DNA from: Curtobacterium sp. 9128 | Lineage (GTDB): Bacteria; Actinomycetota; Actinomycetes; Actinomycetales; Microbacteriaceae | DNA: 64,000 bases | Assembly (NCBI RefSeq): GCF_900086645.1 | Contig: NZ_LT576451.1 | Location: forward strand, 2,728,001-2,792,000 | Direction: 5' to 3' | Part shown: positions 33,327-41,828 of the stretch, in pieces | How the letters are laid out: every line of letters starts with the position of its first letter | Numbering within the stretch: the stretch's first letter is position 1 | Notes under the pieces: model-generated | Told to the model about the DNA's origin: nothing | The model's input: only the letters and a program-made list of their open reading frames with translations | Database searches by the model: none | Position numbers and translations under genes: made by a program

Positions 33327-34055
33327 TCAGTCGCGTGACGGCAGCATCGCGACCAGCAGGTCGCGGAGCGCGGTGCCACGGGCACCGGAGTCCTCCGGGT
33401 GCCACTGCACCGCCCAGAGCGGCGCAGTCTCGTGCTCGACCGCCTCGACCGTGCCGTCCGGCGCGGTGGCGACCACGCGGAGTCCGTCGCCGACCCGCCC
33501 GACCGCCTGGTGGTGCGACGACCGCACGTCGAGCTCCTCGGATCCGAGCGCCGCTGCGAGCCGACTGCCCGCCGCCACCGACACCCGGTGGTCGACCATG
33601 CTCTCCGCGGGGTCCCCCGGCGCCACGTGCCCGCCGTGCTCGAGGTGCTGGACCAGGTCGCCACCCAACGCCACGTTGATCACCTGCATGCCACGGCAGA
33701 TGCCGAGCGTCGGCAGCCCGTCCGTGACCGCCGCCCGGACCGCCTCGATCTGCGCGAGGTCGGCGACGGCGAAGTGCTGCCCGCGCCCCTCGTAGTCCTC
33801 GGGGCCGCCGTAGTGCGCCGGGGCGACGTCCTCGCCGCCCATCACGAGCACGCCGTCGGCGTCCGCCAGCGCCCGCCGCAGTCCAGCGGGCCCGAGCTGC
33901 TCGGCGGCCGCCCGACGCGGCTCCCACCCCGCGGCGCGGGCGACCTCGACGGCACGCCTGGTGAGCGTCGTGAGGGCGTCGTGGAACGCGGGATCGTGTC
34001 GGTCGGCGTCGCTGACGTCGACCACGGCGAGGACGGGACGCGCTCCTGGCTGCAT
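33327..34055 (-). CDS. Class-I glutamine amidotransferase-like hydrolase (PuuD family)
   Basis: 242 residues from ATG 34055 ([15 protein letters not shown]). The nucleophile Cys is in [15 protein letters not shown] and the His/Glu pair in [22 protein letters not shown] is the PuuD-type oxyanion region, and [14 protein letters not shown] follows. PuuD cleaves gamma-glutamyl-GABA in putrescine breakdown; whether this copy does so is inference, since no other put genes are nearby. Its 5' end faces tRNA-Arg. Confidence 0.88.
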   Translation of the reverse strand: MQPGARPVLAVVDVSDADRHDPAFHDALTTLTRRAVEVARAAGWEPRRAAAEQLGPAGLRRALADADGVLVMGGEDVAPAHYGGPEDYEGRGQHFAVADLAQIEAVRAAVTDGLPTLGICRGMQVINVALGGDLVQHLEHGGHVAPGDPAESMVDHRVSVAAGSRLAAALGSEELDVRSSHHQAVGRVGDGLRVVATAPDGTVEAVEHETAPLWAVQWHPEDSGARGTALRDLLVAMLPSRD

Positions 34056-34146
34056 GGGACGATCATGGCGGAAGTCGGGCACGCCCGGGGTGCAGCCGGT
34101 GGTCCCGGGGCGGGGTCGGGACCTGCTACGGTTGTTCCCACCCAGG

Positions 34147-34218
34147 GCCCCCATAGCTCAGGGGATAGAGCACTGCCCTCCGGAGGCAGGGGCGGAGGTT
34201 CGAATCCTCCTGGGGGCA
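34147..34218 (+). tRNA. tRNA-Arg (anticodon CCG)
   Basis: 72 nt cloverleaf. Acceptor GCCCCCA pairs with TGGGGGC, discriminator A; D-arm GCTC/GAGC; anticodon stem CTGCC/GGCAG with loop CTCCGGA giving CCG, which reads CGG; T-arm GGAGG-TTCGAAT-CCTCC. CCA is not encoded. No integrase or att-like duplicate of the 3' end was seen downstream. Confidence 0.97.
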
Positions 34219-34298
34219 CAGTGACATTTCCGATCAGGCCGATGTCTTCGCTTCGCTCAGTCAGCGGCGATCGACATCGCGGCAGGCCGCGACCGTTC

Positions 34299-34356
34299 CC
34301 CGTGGTCACCTCCGGGGCGGACGCACCAGTCTCACCCGTGGTCACCTCCGGGGCGG
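34299..34356. repeat. Two exact 22-bp direct repeats upstream of the Gfo/Idh gene
   Basis: Identical copies (core CCCGTGGTCACCTCCGGGG) at 34299-34320 and 34335-34356, 36 bp apart, ending 28 bp before the ATG at 34385. A 6-bp hairpin TCGCGG/CCGCGA at 34277-34292 precedes them. They could be operator sites for the oxidoreductase gene or a small duplication. Confidence 0.6.
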
Positions 34357-34384
34357 GACCCACCGGTCGCGGTAGCGTCCGTGC

Positions 34385-35431
34385 ATGTTCTCGTTTCCGG
34401 TGCACACCGCTGAGCCGCTCCGAGGCGGGCCGACACTCCGCTGGGGTGTGATCGGGCCCGGCGAGATCGCACACGACTTCACGAGCACCCTGCACGCCAA
34501 CTCCGACCAGCGCGTCGTCGCCGTCGGGTCCCGCTCCCCCGAACGCGCAGCCGCCTTCGCCGCCCGACACGGGGTCGACGGCGTGCACGGCTCGTACGAG
34601 GCACTCGTCGCCGACCCCGCGGTCGACGTCGTCTACGTCGCCTCTCCACACCCGCAGCACCTCGGACACGCACTCCTCGCGATCGCCGCCGGCAAGCACG
34701 TCCTCGTCGAGAAGCCGATGACGACCTCGGCCGCGGACACCAGACGCCTCGCCGACGCGGCCCGCAGCGCCGGGGTGCTCGCGATGGAGGCGATGTGGAC
34801 CAGGTACCTCCCGGGCACCACCGTCATCGCGCAGCTCATCGCGGACGGTGTCCTCGGCGACGTCCACCTGGCGACCGTCGACGTCGGCTGGCCGCACGAG
34901 CCGGACCCGGCAGACCGAATGTTCGATCCGGAGGCCGGCGGAGGCGCGCTCCTCGACGCCGGCGTCTACGGCCACTGGTTCGCCCGCTTCGCCACCGGTG
35001 CCCCGGTGACCAGCCGGACGACGGGAGCGGTCTCGGATCGCGGGGTGGACCTCCAGTCCGTCACCGTGTCGACGGCCACCGGCGGCGCGCAGTCCGTGGT
35101 GACCACGTCGATGACGGCGTGGACGCCCGGTCTCGCCGTCGTCGCGGGCACCGAGGCGACCGTTCGGTACACCGACCACTTCGTCTTCCCCGCCTCGTTC
35201 GTGCTGCACCACGCGGCCGGTGAGGACCGGTGGTCCGAACCGACCGGGCTCCGCGGCAGACAGGGTCTGGCGTGGCAGGCGGCAGCGCTCGCACGGTACG
35301 TGTCGGACGGCCGGACGGAGTCGCCGCTGCACGGGCTCGACGACTCGATCGGACTCGCGACGGCGCTCGACGACGCCAGGGTCGCCCTCGGCGTCCGGGG
35401 TGTTTCCGAGCACGACACCTCCGCCCCCTAG
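34385..35431 (+). CDS. Gfo/Idh/MocA-family oxidoreductase
   Basis: 348 residues. The Rossmann domain begins WGVIGPGEIAHDFTSTLHAN, and the EKPMTT motif (HVLVEKPMT) carries the conserved lysine of the family. The C-terminal alpha/beta domain has LDAGVYGHWFARF. These enzymes oxidise or reduce sugars, inositols or dihydrodiols with NAD(P); the substrate is unknown. It is 44 bp upstream of the Pls-like gene and could be on the same transcript. Confidence 0.92.
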   Translation: MFSFPVHTAEPLRGGPTLRWGVIGPGEIAHDFTSTLHANSDQRVVAVGSRSPERAAAFAARHGVDGVHGSYEALVADPAVDVVYVASPHPQHLGHALLAIAAGKHVLVEKPMTTSAADTRRLADAARSAGVLAMEAMWTRYLPGTTVIAQLIADGVLGDVHLATVDVGWPHEPDPADRMFDPEAGGGALLDAGVYGHWFARFATGAPVTSRTTGAVSDRGVDLQSVTVSTATGGAQSVVTTSMTAWTPGLAVVAGTEATVRYTDHFVFPASFVLHHAAGEDRWSEPTGLRGRQGLAWQAAALARYVSDGRTESPLHGLDDSIGLATALDDARVALGVRGVSEHDTSAP

Positions 35432-35475
35432 GATCACCGGCCGGTCGACCAGTCCACGACCGGGAAGAGGACGCG

Positions 35476-38400
35476 ATGCCCATCGTCACCGGGAACCCGC
35501 AGCGGGAACTCGCCCGCGGCGACCTCGCCGCCGACCCGCGGACGCTGCTCGACGTCCTCACCGCGACCGCGGACGCGCACCCGGAGGCGCTGGCGCTCGA
35601 GGACCCGGACGGGACGATCGACTACCGGACGCTCGTGTCGCTGGTGCGCGAGCGAGCGGACGACCTCGCGGCCCGCGGTGTCCGGCGGGGCGACCGGGTG
35701 GGCATTCGCGTCCCGTCCGGCCGCCGTGACCTCTACCTGTCCATCCTCGCGGTGCTCGCTGCCGGTGCGGCGTACGTGCCCGTGGACGCGGACGACCCCG
35801 AGGAGCGCGCGACGCTGGTGTTCGGCGAGGCCGGCGTCGTCGGCGTGATCGGTGCGGGCGGGGTGCTGCGCACCCGCGACGGCGCCGCGATCCCGGTCGG
35901 CGGCGACGGGGACCAGGCGCCGACGACGGCGGCTCCGACCATCGACGACGACGCATGGATCATCTTCACGTCCGGCTCCACCGGCGTCCCGAAGGGCGTC
36001 GCGGTCACCCACCGTTCCGCAGCGGCCTTCGTCGATGCCGAGGCGCGGATCTTCCTGCAGCGCGCACCGATCGGGCCAGGGGACCGCGTGCTCGCCGGGC
36101 TGAGCGTGGCGTTCGACGCGTCCTGCGAGGAGATGTGGCTCGCGTGGGGGCACGGCGCGTGCCTGGTGCCGGCGCCCCGCTCCCTCGTCCGGACCGGCGT
36201 GGACCTGGGTCCGTGGCTCATCGTGCACGGCATCACCGTCGTGTCCACCGTCCCGACCCTCGCGGCGCTCTGGCCGGACGACGCCCTCGAGCAGGTCCGC
36301 CTGGTGATCTTCGGCGGCGAGGCGTGCCCGCCGGAGCTCGCTGCCCGCATCGCCTCCAGGGACCGCGAGGTCTGGAACACCTACGGTCCGACCGAGGCCA
36401 CCGTCGTCGCGTGCGGCTCCCTGATGGACGGGTCGGCACCGATCCGCATCGGCCTGCCCCTCGACGGCTGGGACCTCGCCGTCGTGGACCCGGCGGGCGC
36501 CAGGGTCGCGCCGGGCGAGGTCGGCGAACTCGTCATCGGCGGCGTCGGACTCGGCCGGTACCTCGACCCGGCGAAGGACGCCGAGAAGTACGCGCCGTTC
36601 CCGTCGCTCGGGTGGGAGCGCGCGTACCGGAGCGGCGACCTGGTCCGGTACGACCAGGAGGGCCTCGTGTTCCAGGGTCGTGCGGACGACCAGGTGAAGC
36701 TCGGCGGCCGCCGCATCGAACTCGGCGAGATCGACGCCGCGCTGCAGGCCCTCGACGACGTCGCGGGCGGTGCCGCCGTCGTGCAGCGGACCCCCGCGGG
36801 CAACCAGGTCCTCGTCGGGTACGTCGCCCCCGTCGCCGGTGCGACGATCGACACCGCGGCCGCGAACGCCAGACTCCGCGAGGAGCTGCCGGCGGCGCTC
36901 GTCCCGTTCCTCGCCGTCGTCGACTCCCTGCCCACCCGCACGTCCGGCAAGGTCGACCGTGCGGCGCTCCCCTGGCCGTTGACCGGTCCCGCCGGCGGCG
37001 ACACCGCGGTGCTCCCGCCGACGGTCGCCTGGATCGCCGAGCGCTGGGCCGCGATCCTCGGCGTGCCCGTCACCGGCGAGGACGACGACTTCTTCGCCCA
37101 CGGCGGCGGGTCCCTGACGGCCGCGCAGCTGGTGTCCGCGATCCGTGAGCGCTACCCGACGACGACCGTGGCCGACGTGTACGACCACCCGCGGATCGGC
37201 GCGCTGGCCGATGCGCTCGACGCATCGGGACCGGTCGCCGCCGCCTCGCGCGACGTCCGTCCGACACCGCCGGCGACGGGGCTGACCCTGACGCTCCTCG
37301 GCCTCCCGGTGCAGCTGCTCCGCGGCCTGCGGGTCCTGACGTGGACGGCGCTCGTCGCCGGGGTGCTGCACGTCACCACGCTGCCGTTCCTGCCGGCACT
37401 GCCGGTCCCGGTGCTGGTGCTCGCACTGCTCGTGTTCGTCACCCCGATCGGGAAGATGGCGCTCACCGTCGCCCTGGTCCGGCTGGTGCTGCTCGGCGTC
37501 CGACCGGGAGACCACCCGCGCGGCGGATCGGTACACGTCCGGGTCTGGCTCGCGGAACGGATCGCCGAGGCCGTCGACGGCCCGTCCACCGCCGGCGCCC
37601 CGTGGATCAGCTACTACGCCAGGGCCCTCGGTGCGACGATCGGCCGCGACGTCGACCTGCACACGCTGCCGCCGGTCACCGGCATGCTCACGATCGGCAA
37701 GCGTGCGTCGATCGAGCCCGAGGTCGACCTCGCGGGCCACTGGGTCGACGGCGACGTGTTCCGACTCGGGCGCGTCCAGGTCGGCTCGGACGCGGTCGTG
37801 CACAGCCGCACGACGCTCATGCCGGGCGCAGCGGTCGGCGCGGGTGCCGAGATCGAGGCCGGCTCCGCCGTCGCCGGGCGGGTCCCGGACGGGGAGCGTT
37901 GGGCGGGATCGCCGGCGGAACGCGTCGGCTCGGCCAGGCACGACCGGGAGGCCCGTCCCCCGGCCCGTCGTCGCTGGCTCGTCGCGTACGGGGCCGGGTC
38001 GGTGGCCGTGGCCGGTCTGCCGGTGGTCGGCGTCGCGGTCGGCCTGTTGGTCGCCGTCGCGATCGTCGGCCGCGCCACGTCGCTCGGCGCCGCCGTGCTG
38101 CACGCCCTCGCCGTGGTCCCCCTCGCGACGATCGTGGCCGGCACCGTGTACGCCGGGCTCGTCGTGGCGGTCGTCCGGCTGCTCGGGATCGCCCTGCACG
38201 AGGGCAGGCACCCGGTCCGCTCCCGGATCGGCTGGCAGGCGTGGTGCACCGAGCGGGTCCTCGACGCGGCACGGACGCTGCTGTTCCCCCTGTACGCGAG
38301 CCTGGTCACGCCGCTGTGGCTCCGGCTCCTCGGTGCCAGGGTCGGTCGCAACACCGAGATCTCCACGGTGCTCCTCCTGCCCTCCCTCACGCAGATCGCA

Positions 38401-39414
38401 TCCGGGGCGTTCCTCGCCGACGACACCATGGTCGCCACGTACGAACTCGGCGGTGGCCGGGTCACCATCGGGAAGTCCAAGGTCGGGCGTCGCGCGTTCC
38501 TCGGCAACAGCGGCATGACCGGCGCCGGGCGCAACGTCCCGCGCGAGGCGCTCGTCGCGGTGCTCTCCGCCGTGCCGAAGAAGGCCAAGCGCGGGTCGTC
38601 GTGGCTCGGCTCCCCGCCGGTCCGGCTCCGACGTGCCGCGACGACGTTCGACGAGGAGCGCACCTTCCGTCCGCCGGCGCGCCTCCGTGTCGCCCGCGGC
38701 TGCTGGGAGGTGCTGCGGGTGCTCGCACCGATGGTCTCCGCGGCGATCGCACTCGGTGTCGGCGCCTCCCTCGTCGCGCTGTGGTCGGCCGTCGGGATCG
38801 GGTGGACGGTCCTCCTCGCCGCGCCCGTCCTGATCGTCGCCGGGGCCGTTGCCGCGATCGTGTCGACGATCGCGAAGTGGGCGTTCGTCGGGCGGATCAC
38901 CGCCACGGAACACCCGCTCTGGTCGTCCTTCGTATGGCGGAACGAGGTGCAGGACACGTTCGTGGAGACCGTCGCACGGCCGTGGTTCGCCGAGCAGGCG
39001 ACGGGGACGCCGGCGTTGGCCGCGTGGCTCAGGAGCCTCGGCGCGACGATCGGGCGGGGCACCTGGCTGGAGACGTACTGGCTGCCGGAGGCCGACCTCG
39101 TCACGATCGGTGCCGGGGCGACCGTCGCGCGCGGTACCGTCGTGCAGACGCACCTGTTCCACGACCGCGTCATGCAGCTCGAGGAGGTCCGCGTCGACGC
39201 CGGCGGCACCCTCGGGCCGCACAGCGTCGTCCTGCCCGCCGCCGGGATCGGCCCGGGAGCCACCGTCGCACCGGCGTCCCTGGTGATGCGCGGCGAGCAG
39301 GTCCCTGGAGGCACCCGCTGGGCAGGGAACCCCATCGCGCCGTGGGAGGACTCCCCCGGGGACTCCGCCTGGGATGGGCCGTCCGCCCGCGTGGCAGACT
39401 CGACGGCACCGTGA
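35476..39414 (+). CDS. Pls-like single-module NRPS: adenylation, carrier and triple beta-helix membrane C-terminus
   Basis: 1312 residues from ATG 35476 (AAGAGGA 4 nt upstream). Adenylation domain about 35-500: IIFTSGSTGVPKG near 162, FDASCEEMW near 213, NTYGPTEAT near 301, and RTSGKVDR with Lys492. Carrier domain 520-590 with phosphopantetheine Ser546 in HGGGSL. No condensation or thioesterase domain. The remaining 700 residues have membrane segments alternating with three left-handed beta-helix domains (LGATIGRDVDL, LGARVGRNTEI, LGATIGRGTWL repeats), as in NRPS_term_dom proteins and epsilon-poly-L-lysine synthetase, whose length is about 1319. It would polymerise an activated amino acid at the membrane. 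The stop overlaps the peptidase start as GTGA. Confidence 0.93.
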   Translation: MPIVTGNPQRELARGDLAADPRTLLDVLTATADAHPEALALEDPDGTIDYRTLVSLVRERADDLAARGVRRGDRVGIRVPSGRRDLYLSILAVLAAGAAYVPVDADDPEERATLVFGEAGVVGVIGAGGVLRTRDGAAIPVGGDGDQAPTTAAPTIDDDAWIIFTSGSTGVPKGVAVTHRSAAAFVDAEARIFLQRAPIGPGDRVLAGLSVAFDASCEEMWLAWGHGACLVPAPRSLVRTGVDLGPWLIVHGITVVSTVPTLAALWPDDALEQVRLVIFGGEACPPELAARIASRDREVWNTYGPTEATVVACGSLMDGSAPIRIGLPLDGWDLAVVDPAGARVAPGEVGELVIGGVGLGRYLDPAKDAEKYAPFPSLGWERAYRSGDLVRYDQEGLVFQGRADDQVKLGGRRIELGEIDAALQALDDVAGGAAVVQRTPAGNQVLVGYVAPVAGATIDTAAANARLREELPAALVPFLAVVDSLPTRTSGKVDRAALPWPLTGPAGGDTAVLPPTVAWIAERWAAILGVPVTGEDDDFFAHGGGSLTAAQLVSAIRERYPTTTVADVYDHPRIGALADALDASGPVAAASRDVRPTPPATGLTLTLLGLPVQLLRGLRVLTWTALVAGVLHVTTLPFLPALPVPVLVLALLVFVTPIGKMALTVALVRLVLLGVRPGDHPRGGSVHVRVWLAERIAEAVDGPSTAGAPWISYYARALGATIGRDVDLHTLPPVTGMLTIGKRASIEPEVDLAGHWVDGDVFRLGRVQVGSDAVVHSRTTLMPGAAVGAGAEIEAGSAVAGRVPDGERWAGSPAERVGSARHDREARPPARRRWLVAYGAGSVAVAGLPVVGVAVGLLVAVAIVGRATSLGAAVLHALAVVPLATIVAGTVYAGLVVAVVRLLGIALHEGRHPVRSRIGWQAWCTERVLDAARTLLFPLYASLVTPLWLRLLGARVGRNTEISTVLLLPSLTQIASGAFLADDTMVATYELGGGRVTIGKSKVGRRAFLGNSGMTGAGRNVPREALVAVLSAVPKKAKRGSSWLGSPPVRLRRAATTFDEERTFRPPARLRVARGCWEVLRVLAPMVSAAIALGVGASLVALWSAVGIGWTVLLAAPVLIVAGAVAAIVSTIAKWAFVGRITATEHPLWSSFVWRNEVQDTFVETVARPWFAEQATGTPALAAWLRSLGATIGRGTWLETYWLPEADLVTIGAGATVARGTVVQTHLFHDRVMQLEEVRVDAGGTLGPHSVVLPAAGIGPGATVAPASLVMRGEQVPGGTRWAGNPIAPWEDSPGDSAWDGPSARVADSTAP

Positions 39415-40724
39415 AGCCGACGAACGCAGCCGACCCCTACACCCCGCACAGTGGAGACCGTCGTTGGCGTGCCGACCACTACGAGCTCCGGCTCGACTAC
39501 CGCGTCGCGACGAACCGGCTCGACGGCACCGCGACGATCACCGCGACCGCCCTCGAGGACCTGGACAAGGTCGTCGTCGACCTGCACGGGCTGTCGGTCG
39601 ATCGGGTCGACATCGACGGGCAGCGTGCGCGGAAGACGACCACCGCCGTCCACAAGTGCACGGTGACGCCGGCGACCCCGATCACGTCGGGCACCGAGTT
39701 CACCGTGCACGTCCGGTACCGCGGCACCCCACGACCGCTCCGGAGCCCGTGGGGCCAGATCGGCTGGGAGGAACTGACCGACGGTGTCATCGTCGCCGCC
39801 CAGCCCACCGGTGCGCCGTCGTGGTTCCCGTGCAACGACCGACCGGACGACAAGGCCACCTACCGCTTCGAGATCACGTGCGAGACCGGGTACGACGTCG
39901 TTGCGAACGGCGAGCTGCTCGGCAAGGAGCGCACCGGCCGCGGCACCAGGTGGACGTACGCGACGACCGACCCGATGGCCACCTACCTGGCGACCGTGCA
40001 GATCGGGCGCTACCGGACGCACGCGATCCGCGGTGCCGACGTCCCCGTGACGCTGCACCACCCGGCCGACCTGGCCGCTGCGGCGAAGACCGACTTCGGG
40101 CAGGTGCCGGACATGCTCGCGCTCTACGCCGACCGGTTCGGGCCGTACCCGTTCCCCGCGTACGGCGTGGTCGTGACCGACGACGAGCTCGAGATCCCGC
40201 TCGAGGCCCACGGGCTGGCGGTCTTCGGCCGGAACCACGTCGACGGTGAGCACGGCACCGATCGACTCATCGCCCACGAACTCGCGCACCAGTGGTTCGG
40301 CAACTCCGTGACGCTCGGACGGTGGCGGGACATCTGGCTGCACGAGGGCTTCGCCTGCTACGCGGAGTGGCTCTGGTCCGAGCACCGCGGCGGTGACGAC
40401 GCCGATCGGCTGGCCGACGAGCACCGCGCCGGACTGCTCGACCAGCCGGAGGACCTCGTCGTCGCGGACCCCGGGCCGAAGGACATGTTCGACGACCGGG
40501 TCTACAAGCGCGGCGCACTCGCACTGCACGCACTGCGTCGGACCATCGGCGACGACGCGTTCTTCGCCGGGCTGCGCACGATCACCGAGCGACACCGCCA
40601 CGGCACGGTCGCGCCGTCCGACGTGCTGGACGCCTTCGCGACGGCGTCCGACCGATCGGTGACGGCGATCGACGCCGTCGTCGCACCGTGGATCGACGAC
40701 CCGGGCGTCCCGGAGCTCCCCTAG
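39411..40724 (+). CDS. M1-family zinc aminopeptidase
   Basis: 437 residues, a short M1 peptidase. HELAHQW (His289, Glu290, His293) and Glu312 in LHEGFACYAEW bind zinc; Tyr in VYKRGALALH is the likely proton donor. The substrate motif GxMEN is changed to IPLEA (262-266). There is no signal peptide, so it is probably cytosolic, unless exported with the synthetase. GTG start inside the synthetase stop makes the two a coupled pair. Aminopeptidases degrade epsilon-poly-lysine in producers, so trimming or self-control of the polymer is a plausible role. It stops in a CTAG shared with the convergent PPTase gene. Confidence 0.94.
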   Translation: MKPTNAADPYTPHSGDRRWRADHYELRLDYRVATNRLDGTATITATALEDLDKVVVDLHGLSVDRVDIDGQRARKTTTAVHKCTVTPATPITSGTEFTVHVRYRGTPRPLRSPWGQIGWEELTDGVIVAAQPTGAPSWFPCNDRPDDKATYRFEITCETGYDVVANGELLGKERTGRGTRWTYATTDPMATYLATVQIGRYRTHAIRGADVPVTLHHPADLAAAAKTDFGQVPDMLALYADRFGPYPFPAYGVVVTDDELEIPLEAHGLAVFGRNHVDGEHGTDRLIAHELAHQWFGNSVTLGRWRDIWLHEGFACYAEWLWSEHRGGDDADRLADEHRAGLLDQPEDLVVADPGPKDMFDDRVYKRGALALHALRRTIGDDAFFAGLRTITERHRHGTVAPSDVLDAFATASDRSVTAIDAVVAPWIDDPGVPELP

Positions 40725-41305
40725 CGGCGGTCCTCGAGTTCCAGCGGCACCCCGTCCGCTGCGACGGCGAGCACGAGGTCCTCCTCGAGGCGCACGAGGG
40801 ATACCGGATGCGCCACCCCCTCGAGGGCGGCCGACCCGGTCGTCACGTCGACGTCGACCGCGCCGGGGTCGACGCGCATGCCCCTGCCGTCGCGCTTCAG
40901 GACGGCTTCCTTGCCGGCCCAGCACGCCGCGAGGAGCGCCGCATCGCCCGCAGACCGCGCGCGCTCCCCCGCCGTGAACGCGTCGAGGGGCGCCGCGGCC
41001 ACCCGTCCGACACGCTCCACGTCGACGCCGAGCGCTGCAGGACCGACCGCGAGTGCCACGGCGCCGTCCGTCCGCGACAGGCTCACGCCGATCCGGGTGT
41101 GTGCTGCCCGGCCTTCCACCGCGGCCCACGGCCGCCCGTGCGCGGTGCTGCCGCAGTGCGCGCAACGGCGCCCGCCGCGAACCGTCGTGGGGTCCGCTCC
41201 GGTGACCTCCGCGACGAACGCGAGCAGAGCCTCCCGGTCGGCCGTCCGCGTCACGCCGGGCGCGCTGACGCGCACCGACACGGTCTGGAGGCCCGGATCA
41301 CCCAC
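40721..41305 (-). CDS. Sfp-type 4'-phosphopantetheinyl transferase
   Basis: About 194 residues from GTG 41305; the frame is open to a GTG at 41347 without a good ribosome site, so the start is uncertain. The magnesium and substrate motifs are GVDVERVG and CWAGKEAVLK. Such enzymes attach phosphopantetheine to carrier-domain serines, here presumably Ser546 of the NRPS on the other strand. An N-terminal CAHCGSTAHGRPW matches the family. Its stop shares the palindrome CTAG with the peptidase gene, so the genes are tail-to-tail with 4-bp overlap. Confidence 0.93.
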   Translation of the reverse strand: MGDPGLQTVSVRVSAPGVTRTADREALLAFVAEVTGADPTTVRGGRRCAHCGSTAHGRPWAAVEGRAAHTRIGVSLSRTDGAVALAVGPAALGVDVERVGRVAAAPLDAFTAGERARSAGDAALLAACWAGKEAVLKRDGRGMRVDPGAVDVDVTTGSAALEGVAHPVSLVRLEEDLVLAVAADGVPLELEDRR

Positions 41306-41349
41306 ACACGCACCATACGACCGCGCGTACCGACCTCCTGCGAACACAG

Positions 41350-41379
41350 CGAGACACCGCCGGATGCGGCGGTGTCTCG
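41350..41379 (-). terminator. 12-bp hairpin after the small 67-residue gene
   Basis: Perfect stem CGAGACACCGCC / GGCGGTGTCTCG with loop GGATGC, 35 nt beyond the stop at 41414 in the direction of transcription and just upstream of the PPTase start. It should end the small gene's transcript. Confidence 0.7.
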
Positions 41380-41413
41380 GAGGTCCTGCGGTGTCTGGGT
41401 GAGTCCGCGGTGA

Positions 41414-41617
41414 TCAGGCGTGCGTCAGTGCGATGAGTGCGACGTTCATCGTCGAGTACAGCCCCTCTGAGCGGGTGGCCTGGCGCACGCGTCCGCGGAG
41501 CACCTCGTACCGGCCGTCGTGCTCGCGCACGAACCCGATCACCCCGCTGGCGGGCGTCGAGACGCGGTGGAAGCCGTCCTCGAGCGGGACTACTTCGGTG
41601 CTGGTCGTTCGTTCCAT
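41414..41617 (-). CDS. Small conserved-looking protein, unknown function
   Basis: 67 residues: N-terminal MERTTSTEVVPLEDGFHRV followed by a beta-rich patch (ASGVIGFVREHDGRYEVLRG) and ALIALTHA. It has a good Shine-Dalgarno (AAAGGGG, 6 nt before the ATG) and its own terminator, which support a real gene. A TAGTAT element about 45 bp upstream could be a -10 site. No motif identifies a function. Confidence 0.75.
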   Translation of the reverse strand: MERTTSTEVVPLEDGFHRVSTPASGVIGFVREHDGRYEVLRGRVRQATRSEGLYSTMNVALIALTHA

Positions 41618-41828
41618 CGTCGACCCCTTTCGTCGTCGAAACGGTCACCGCGGATACTACCCCGATCGGGGGACAGACGGCGTCCCCCGTGAGTGTTCTC
41701 CACAGGTGCGACGCTTCCCGGACGAGTGCTGCGCTGCCTGGATAGACTCCGGGCGACGGCGCCCTTCCGCGGCGTTCCGGGGATGCGCCGGGACGGTCGG
41801 GACGGTGCCGCCGACGGACGGAGGACGG

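Noticed and set aside
34147..34384. tRNA-Arg as attachment site of an integrated element
   Set aside because: No integrase gene, no repeat of the tRNA 3' end nearby, and flanking genes are chromosomal in style. The 22-bp direct repeat does not match the tRNA.
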